From contig OY760867.2 of NCBI GenBank assembly GCA_963664035.2, positions 1,426,001 to 1,490,000 of the forward strand: a stretch of 64,000 bases of DNA, written 5' to 3'. The stretch's first letter is position 1. Each line of letters opens with the position of its first letter. The DNA comes from G958296245 sp963664035 (lineage in GTDB: Bacteria > Chloroflexota > Dehalococcoidia > Lucifugimonadales > G958296245). The translations under genes were made by a program, and so were the position numbers. The notes under the pieces are model-generated. The model was given only the letters and a program-made list of their open reading frames with translations. It was not told the origin of the DNA and made no database searches. Of the stretch, positions 59,005 to 64,000 are shown piece by piece.

Positions 59005-59754
59005 ATGGACCTAAAGGGCACGGCGGCCATCGTGACGGGCGGGAACGGCGGGCTTGGGCAGCGGATCTGCCGCGCCCTGGCGCGTGAGGGCGCGAACGTC
59101 GCCGTCGTGTACAACGTCAGCGAGGAGCAGGCCCGCATGGTCGCCGCGGAGCTACGGGAGAGCGGCGTCCGGGCCGAGGCGTTCCAGTGCGACGTCCGGT
59201 CTCCGGAGCAGGTCGACGCGCTGGTGGCGGCCGTGCTGGAGACGTTCGGCCGGCTCGACATCCTGGTCAACGACGCGGCCTACAACATCTGGATCCCCTT
59301 CAGCGACATGGACGCCCTCACCTTCGAGGAGTGGACCAAGATACTCGACACGAACCTGGCCGGCCCCATGCTGTGTACCAAGGCGGTCGCCGGGCCGATG
59401 AAGCGCGGCGGTGCGGGGCGCATCGTGAACATATCCTCCATCGCCGGGCTGGGGCCGCAGGGCTCGTCCATCGCCTACGCCGTGTCGAAGGCTGGGCTGA
59501 TCCACCTGACGCGCTGCATGGCGCTGGGGCTCGCCCCGGAGATACTGGTCAACTGCGTGGCGCCGGGCTACATAGAGGGCACCAGGGCGACGGCGAACCT
59601 TGCCCCGGCCTACCGGAAGAAGGCGCAAGAGTCGTCCGCGCTGAAGATACCGGCGGACAAGGACGACATCGCCGACCAGGTGGTCACTCTCTGCCGCAGC
59701 GACACGACCACGGGCCAGACGATCGTGGTCGACTCCGGCCGCTTCTACCACTGA
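59005..59754 (+). CDS. SDR-family oxidoreductase
   Basis: The protein has 249 residues from ATG 59005, with GGAGG upstream. The cofactor motif is VTGGNGGLGQRICRAL, then LVNDAAYNIW (NNAG replaced by NDAA), Ser in NISSIAGLG and Tyr-x3-Lys in AYAVSKAGL. VDSGRFYH ends it. A 3-oxoacyl-ACP reductase-like fold is clear; the substrate is not. It follows the PaREP1-like gene by 20 nt. Confidence 0.92.
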   Translation: MDLKGTAAIVTGGNGGLGQRICRALAREGANVAVVYNVSEEQARMVAAELRESGVRAEAFQCDVRSPEQVDALVAAVLETFGRLDILVNDAAYNIWIPFSDMDALTFEEWTKILDTNLAGPMLCTKAVAGPMKRGGAGRIVNISSIAGLGPQGSSIAYAVSKAGLIHLTRCMALGLAPEILVNCVAPGYIEGTRATANLAPAYRKKAQESSALKIPADKDDIADQVVTLCRSDTTTGQTIVVDSGRFYH

Positions 59755-59769
59755 GCTCTCAGTTCCGCT

Positions 59770-60402
59770 ATGCCCCTCGGACTTCCCAGAGGCAAGGCCG
59801 TCGTCGTACCGTACGACCCGGCTTGGCCCATGCTGTTCGAGGATGAGCGTCGCCGCATCGAGGAGGCCATCGGACACATCGTAGCGTGCTGCCACCATGT
59901 CGGCAGCACGTCGATTCCGGGTATGGCGGCCAAGCCGATCCTCGATATCGCCGTACTGCTGCACGAGATCGAGGACGGAGAGCGGTGCATTGAGCCGTTG
60001 GAGAAGATCGGCTACGTTCACAAGGGTATGGACAGAGTGGACATCCCCGGGGACCGCTTCTTCCTGAGGGGGCATCCTCCGCAGGAGGGTTGCTCGGACG
60101 GCGAGGAAATTAGGACGCACGTCCTTCACATGTACACGCTCGACAGCCCCATCGTGCAACACCACTTTACCTTCCGTGATTACCTGATCGCTCACCCTGA
60201 GGTGGCATCCGACTACGCGCGCCTCAAGCTCTCCCTGGCCGACCGTTACACGGATGACCGCACTTCATACAGTGCAGGCAAGAGATCGTTCATAAGGGAA
60301 GTTATCGCGAAGGCCGCCGGGCATCGAGTAGTGCCGCGCACCCCGCGCCCGCGTCGGCGCATCCAATTGTCACAGTCAGGACACCCAGGAGGGTACAGAT
60401 GA
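59770..60402 (+). CDS. GrpB-family (UPF0157) nucleotidyltransferase-like protein
   Basis: The protein has 210 residues from ATG 59770. The family signature is HHVGSTSIPGMAAKPILDIA, then RFFLRGHPPQ and RTHVLHMYTLDSPIVQHHFT followed by FRDYLIAHPEVASDYARLKL. It has a nucleotidyltransferase-like fold; some members relate to CoaE-linked proteins but the function is unproven. The last ~25 residues (a basic tail with PRTPRPRRR) are extra. The stop overlaps the next gene's ATG (ATGA at 60399). Confidence 0.88.
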   Translation: MPLGLPRGKAVVVPYDPAWPMLFEDERRRIEEAIGHIVACCHHVGSTSIPGMAAKPILDIAVLLHEIEDGERCIEPLEKIGYVHKGMDRVDIPGDRFFLRGHPPQEGCSDGEEIRTHVLHMYTLDSPIVQHHFTFRDYLIAHPEVASDYARLKLSLADRYTDDRTSYSAGKRSFIREVIAKAAGHRVVPRTPRPRRRIQLSQSGHPGGYR

Positions 60403-61379
60403 GCACGGGCAACGCTGCCTACGACGTGTTGATAGTGGGGCAGGGCGCCGCGGCCTTCGCCGCGGCGCTGTACGCGGCGCGCTACCAGGTCAAGCCGGTG
60501 GTGATCGGCGAGACCTTCGGCGGCGAGACGGCCACGGGAGGGATGATCGAGAACTACCCCGGCTACCCGGAGATCGACGGCTTCGACCTGATGCTGAAGT
60601 TCAGGGAGCAGGCGGACAAGTACGACGTGCCAATCATCGACGACAAGGTGGTGGGTCTGGAGAGCGTCGGCGGCCACTACGCCGCGACGACGTTCGGCGG
60701 AGATACGTACGCCGGCGCCTGCGTGGTGCTGGCCGTGGGAAGGGAGCGGCGCAAGCTCGGGTTGGAGCACGAGGAGGAGTGGACGGGCAAGGGGGTCTCG
60801 TTCTGCTCGACCTGCGACGCGCCGCTGCACCGCGGCAACGTCGTCGCCGTGGTGGGAGGCGGTGACGCCGCCATCAAGGGAGCGGCGCTGGTGGCGAGGT
60901 ATGCGCGGAAGGTGTATGTCATATACCGCGGCTCGCGGTTCACCCGGCCCGAGCCGGCGAACCTGCGGGCGCTGGGTGAGGCCGCCAACGTGGAGACGCT
61001 GTTCGAGACCAACGTGATCGCGCTGACGGGCGAGGACGGCCTGTCTGGCATTGTGCTGGACCGGGAGTACGAGGGCTCCAGAGAGCTTGCGGTGCACGGA
61101 ATCTTCCTGGAGATCGGGGCGGACCCCAGGACGGAGTTGGCCGCGCAGTTGGGAGTGGCGCTGAACGATAGGGACGAGATCGCCGTGGACGGGCGGATGC
61201 GGACCAACGTGCCGGGCGTATTCGCGGCAGGCGACATGACGGACGCGTCGGGGGACCTGAAGCAGACGATCACGGCCGCGGCGCAGGGCGCCCTGGCGGC
61301 CGCGACCGCCTACGAGTACGTCGGCGAGCACAGCGAGGCATGCAGGTGGCACGCCTCGGCGCTGCCCGCGGAGGCGTAG
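60399..61379 (+). CDS. Thioredoxin-reductase-like FAD/NAD flavoprotein
   Basis: The protein has 326 residues from ATG 60399. The FAD motif is VLIVGQGAAAFAAALYAARY, an unusual variant of G-x-G-P-A-G. The redox pair is in SFCSTCDAPLHRG (C-x2-C), the NADPH motif is VVGGGDAAIKGAALVARYA, and the FAD end motif is VFAAGDMTD. This fits a TrxB-like enzyme that uses NADPH to reduce a thioredoxin or similar partner. The GQGAAAF variant suggests a divergent substrate or cofactor. It is coupled to the GrpB gene by a 4-nt overlap. Confidence 0.9.
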   Translation: MSTGNAAYDVLIVGQGAAAFAAALYAARYQVKPVVIGETFGGETATGGMIENYPGYPEIDGFDLMLKFREQADKYDVPIIDDKVVGLESVGGHYAATTFGGDTYAGACVVLAVGRERRKLGLEHEEEWTGKGVSFCSTCDAPLHRGNVVAVVGGGDAAIKGAALVARYARKVYVIYRGSRFTRPEPANLRALGEAANVETLFETNVIALTGEDGLSGIVLDREYEGSRELAVHGIFLEIGADPRTELAAQLGVALNDRDEIAVDGRMRTNVPGVFAAGDMTDASGDLKQTITAAAQGALAAATAYEYVGEHSEACRWHASALPAEA

Positions 61380-61434
61380 GGGGCTGAGACCTTCCGCTGC
61401 CCACTGCGAGGTTAGTGCAACGGGGGCGCGGCAG

Positions 61435-61743
61435 ATGAGATTCATCTTTCAGATCCGGATCAAACAGGGCCGTACTCTTGAGGAATATGTGGAAGCCTGG
61501 AAGCGGGCAAGCGCGGTGATTCAGCGTATGCCAGGGGCGCGCGGGACCCGCCTCCACCGCGCAATAGGCGACCCGCGCGTTCTACTCGCCATAGCCGAAT
61601 GGGACTCCAAGGAGGCGCGGGACCGGGCGATGGCCCGTCTGCGGGAGGACCCGACAGCGGTCGAAGCCATCGGCCAGCACCTCGATTTCGGCGAGTTCTC
61701 ACTGGTAGGCGAGTTCGAAGAGGCGGAGTGGTCGGTGACTTGA
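61435..61743 (+). CDS. Small ABM/dimeric alpha-beta barrel protein
   Basis: The protein has 102 residues from ATG 61435. MRFIFQIRIKQGRTLEEYVE, AWKRASAVIQRMPGARGTRL and HRAIGDPRVLLAIAEWDSKE fit the dimeric alpha-beta barrel fold of antibiotic-biosynthesis monooxygenase/EthD-like proteins. Function unknown. It stands after the flavoprotein and converges on the DapA-like gene. Confidence 0.78.
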   Translation: MRFIFQIRIKQGRTLEEYVEAWKRASAVIQRMPGARGTRLHRAIGDPRVLLAIAEWDSKEARDRAMARLREDPTAVEAIGQHLDFGEFSLVGEFEEAEWSVT

Positions 61744-61759
61744 CGGCGGCGGCCCGGTC

Positions 61760-62680
61760 TCAGATGAGGCCGAATTGGCGGAGGAAGCCGGCGAGGGTCT
61801 CTTCCTGCCGGGGGGTTACCTCGTCGACGAGGGGCAGGCGCACGGGGCCGCCCGCTAGGCCGCGCATCTCCATGGCGCGCTTGGTGAGCAGCGTCGAGTA
61901 GTTGTCGTCCATGAAGTCGAGGAAGTCGCCCACCCCGCGCATGATGTCCAGCACGCCGGCGTAGTCGCCCTCCATGCCGGCGCGGTGCATGCCCAGGGGC
62001 AGGTCGGGCCAGAAGTTGGCGATCATGGAGACTATGCCCTTGCCGCCGACCATGTAGGTGTAGGCGGCGGTGTACTCGCCGCCTCCGCCTATGCAGACGA
62101 CCTTGCCGTCCAGGTGACGGAGGTAGCGCTCGGTCTTCATCATGTCGAGTCCTGCGTCCTTGAGGCCGACGACGTTGGGCACCGACTCCAGCAGGTGGGT
62201 CAGCTCGGCGGAGGTGACCTCGAGGTGGTGCCAGTCGGGCAGGTAGTAGAAGAGGATGCCTATGTCGACCGCGTCGTTGACGGCCATCAGGTGGGCCCTG
62301 GCGCTGGCGAGGCTGGCGGGGAAGTAGGACGGGGGCGGCACCAGGATGCCGTCCACGCCCGCGTCCGCGCACCATCGGGCCATCTCGACGACGTCGCGGG
62401 TCGAGTTGCCTCCGCAGCCGGGGACCACCACGGCGTCCGTGCCCTTGGTCTCGTCCAGCACGGCGGTTATGACGCGCCGCTGCTCGGCGGCGCTCAGGTT
62501 GGGGAACTCGCCGGTGGAGCCGAGCGGCGTCAGGTGGGTGATGCCCGATTCGAGCAGGAAGCGGACGTTGCGGCGCAGGCCGGGCTCGTCGATCTCCAGG
62601 TCGGGGGTGTACGGAGTGACCGGGTAGGCGTGTACGCCGGGCAGGCGGGCCCTCAGCTCCTCCGGGGCCGGCGCGGCCAT
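61760..62680 (-). CDS. DapA/NanA-family class I aldolase, second copy
   Basis: The protein has 306 residues from ATG 62680. The substrate loop is LTPLGSTGEFPNLS, the Tyr in GILFYYLPDWHH and the Schiff-base Lys in NVVGLKDAGLDM. GGGGEYTAAYTYMVGGKGIV is family-typical. It lies only 1 nt after the bicupin gene's stop on the same strand, so the two are cotranscribed and likely share a catabolic pathway. It is more divergent than the 9437-10342 copy. Confidence 0.9.
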   Translation of the reverse strand: MAAPAPEELRARLPGVHAYPVTPYTPDLEIDEPGLRRNVRFLLESGITHLTPLGSTGEFPNLSAAEQRRVITAVLDETKGTDAVVVPGCGGNSTRDVVEMARWCADAGVDGILVPPPSYFPASLASARAHLMAVNDAVDIGILFYYLPDWHHLEVTSAELTHLLESVPNVVGLKDAGLDMMKTERYLRHLDGKVVCIGGGGEYTAAYTYMVGGKGIVSMIANFWPDLPLGMHRAGMEGDYAGVLDIMRGVGDFLDFMDDNYSTLLTKRAMEMRGLAGGPVRLPLVDEVTPRQEETLAGFLRQFGLI

Positions 62681-62681
62681 G

Positions 62682-63521
62682 CTACCGGTAGCTCGGCGCG
62701 ACGGCGAAGAGCATGGTGGCGGGCTCGGTTGCCTCGTTGACGTAGCGGTGGGGCGTGCCGCCTGGGACGTATGCGGCGTCGAGCGCGTCCAGGTCGAATA
62801 CCTGCCGGGTCTCCGGCAGGAAGACGTGGGCCGCGCCCTTGGCGACGTAGGCGACCTCGTCGCCCGGGTGGGTCTCGGGGTCGGTGACCGTGCCGGGCAG
62901 CAGCGTGAAAGTCCCCATCGTGAGCCGCTCGGTGGAGGCGAAGAGGGAGACGCGCACCGGAGACTTGACGCCCTGGATGACGTGGAGCCAGTCGCGCGAC
63001 TGGAGCACCTTGATCTCCTCGGTCCGCCTGGCTTCGTCCGCGTTCCAGGGCCAGTTGCCCAGGAGGTCGTAGCGGCCGCCAACGGGCGCGTCGAAGCGGG
63101 GAGCGAAGCTGCCGAGGGTCTCGGCGTCGGTCAGGTCGTCGGGCAGCGGGGCGAATCCGGCGACGATGAGCACCTGCTCGGTACCGAAGTTGTAGCCGTA
63201 GTGGAAGGTGTGGCGCCGGAAGTGGAGCGCCTCACCCTCGTTGACGACCTGCACCTCGCCGGTCGCCGGGTTGTGGAAGGTCAGGCTGCCCTGGAGGATG
63301 TAATAGCACTCGTCGGCGTCGTAGAAGGACTTGTGGGTCTCCGAGTGGGTCCACCTGGCGCCGGGGGCCAGCGAGAAGAGGGACATGATCAGCTTGTCGC
63401 TGTTGCGGTGGTACCAGTCGACGACGTGGCCGGACTCGTCGTCGCCCCAGATGTAGCGCTCCACGTCGGCGTGGCGCAGCGCGCGTGGCTCGTAGGTGTA
63501 CTTGTGGCGTTCGTCGGTCAT
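62682..63521 (-). CDS. Bicupin protein
   Basis: The protein has 279 residues from ATG 63521. Two cupin domains are seen. The first includes GARWTHSETHKSFYDADECY and YILQGSLTFHNPATGEVQVV with histidines (THSETH...E...H). The second has PETHPGDEVAYVAKGAAHVF and YVPGGTPHRYVNEA. Metal-binding His/Glu in both halves suits a dioxygenase, aminohydrolase or isomerase. The substrate is unknown. It is the first gene of the pair with the aldolase. Confidence 0.85.
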   Translation of the reverse strand: MTDERHKYTYEPRALRHADVERYIWGDDESGHVVDWYHRNSDKLIMSLFSLAPGARWTHSETHKSFYDADECYYILQGSLTFHNPATGEVQVVNEGEALHFRRHTFHYGYNFGTEQVLIVAGFAPLPDDLTDAETLGSFAPRFDAPVGGRYDLLGNWPWNADEARRTEEIKVLQSRDWLHVIQGVKSPVRVSLFASTERLTMGTFTLLPGTVTDPETHPGDEVAYVAKGAAHVFLPETRQVFDLDALDAAYVPGGTPHRYVNEATEPATMLFAVAPSYR

Positions 63522-63528
63522 TCGTGGG

Positions 63529-64000
63529 TTATACCTCTGGCAGCATCATGACCGTCACGTTCTTCTGCGCCGCGAGGGTCTTCCGGTCGTCGTCGACGTG
63601 GGCGCTTACGACCGCCGGTAGTACACGGTTTCCGGTGAAGTCCGCAAGCAGGGCGGCGCGGCGTGCTGCCCGGAGGATGTCCGAGTCGCCGGCGGTGATG
63701 GAGACCTCGGCGGCGACGTAAAGATCTGCGCCGTCGAAGCTGCGCTTGCCGGCAAGTACGAGATCCAGTTTTAGTATCTCCTGGAACTGGTATTGGTTTA
63801 GGGCGCCTGTGATCCGTGCATCGTCAAGACGGTCCGCCAACTCCCTGTCGGCCCCGGTTGGCGCCCCCTGCAAGACCCTCACCCTGAGGAGGTCGAGATA
63901 CTGGTCGGCCAACCTGCGGGCAGCCTTCTCGGCTTTGATCTCGTAGTATGCTCCGAGGCCGTTGTCGACCCTGCCCGTTAGCCGGTTCATCCCTGTCTTC
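63529..64000 (-). CDS. PD-(D/E)XK-like protein, N-terminus beyond the window
   Basis: The frame is open to base 64000; the ATG at 63990 is internal to it, so the start probably lies outside. The C-terminal part fits a small nuclease-like domain known from coiled-coil proteins of Chloroflexota and relatives: EILKLDLVLAGKRSFDGADL then YVAAEVSITAGDSDILRAAR, VLPAVVSAHVDDD and VTVMMLPEV. The D...E-x-S pattern suits a PD-(D/E)XK fold. The upstream part should be a coiled coil. It lies 7 nt before the bicupin gene. Confidence 0.6.
   Translation of the reverse strand, partial: KTGMNRLTGRVDNGLGAYYEIKAEKAARRLADQYLDLLRVRVLQGAPTGADRELADRLDDARITGALNQYQFQEILKLDLVLAGKRSFDGADLYVAAEVSITAGDSDILRAARRAALLADFTGNRVLPAVVSAHVDDDRKTLAAQKNVTVMMLPEV

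Overview
The window is high-GC bacterial chromosome. FtsK, RNase J, an ECF sigma factor, bacterial-type promoters and Shine-Dalgarno-led short operons show it is bacterial. The mix of SDRs, DapA-like aldolases, amidohydrolases, cupins and Uma2 proteins, together with a syntenic archaellum locus, suggests Chloroflexota (perhaps Dehalococcoidia/SAR202-like). The taxonomic call is an inference from gene content; no rRNA is present.

Layout. 1-4.3 kb (minus): FtsK cut by the window edge, RNase J and a family-4 uracil-DNA glycosylase. 4.4-6.5 kb: a restriction endonuclease/DNA methyltransferase pair; the nuclease appears to start at ATA. 6.6-13.8 kb: a minus-strand operon (TIM-barrel isomerase, haloacid dehalogenase, dehydroquinate dehydratase with an AroE-like tail), a DapA-family aldolase, an M24 peptidase and a sodium/solute symporter, separated by palindromic repeats. 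14-19.6 kb: secreted lipoproteins built from one repeated domain, one of them separated from its signal-peptide start by an insertion sequence. 19.9-24.4 kb: an acyl-CoA synthetase-ACP-acyltransferase fusion, a metallo-hydrolase and an RlmD/TrmA-type RNA methyltransferase. 24.5-30.7 kb: a DUF4143 ATPase behind a long palindrome, an ABC-2 exporter, a decayed amidohydrolase and an ECF sigma/VWA pair. 31-36 kb: an IS1380-family element beside a truncated VOC gene, two amidohydrolases, a frameshifted lipoprotein and a GNAT acetyltransferase.

35.6-39.5 kb is a cytochrome c maturation block (CcmH, CcmF, a CcmI-like protein and a carboxypeptidase-regulatory-like membrane protein). 39.7-46.8 kb holds mixed small genes, including an RHH protein, an Smr protein, a PIN-domain cluster, an aldo/keto reductase and a striking helically phased repeat array at 41.57-41.69 kb.

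46.8-55.9 kb is the main discovery region: an archaellum (archaeal flagellum) assembly locus in the canonical archaeal order, archaellin - ArlD/E-like - two ArlF/G-like stator proteins - ArlH - ArlI - ArlJ, followed by an unknown low-complexity protein. Two Uma2-family genes lie between archaellin and the motor genes. The archaellin has a class III signal peptide and its own bacterial -10 box. No prepilin peptidase gene is in the window.

55.9-64 kb: a BioD/DRTGG protein, threonine synthase, a MoaD/ThiS protein, a PaREP1-type protein, an SDR, a GrpB protein, a thioredoxin-reductase-like flavoprotein, a second DapA-like aldolase coupled to a bicupin, and a truncated PD-(D/E)XK-like gene at the edge.
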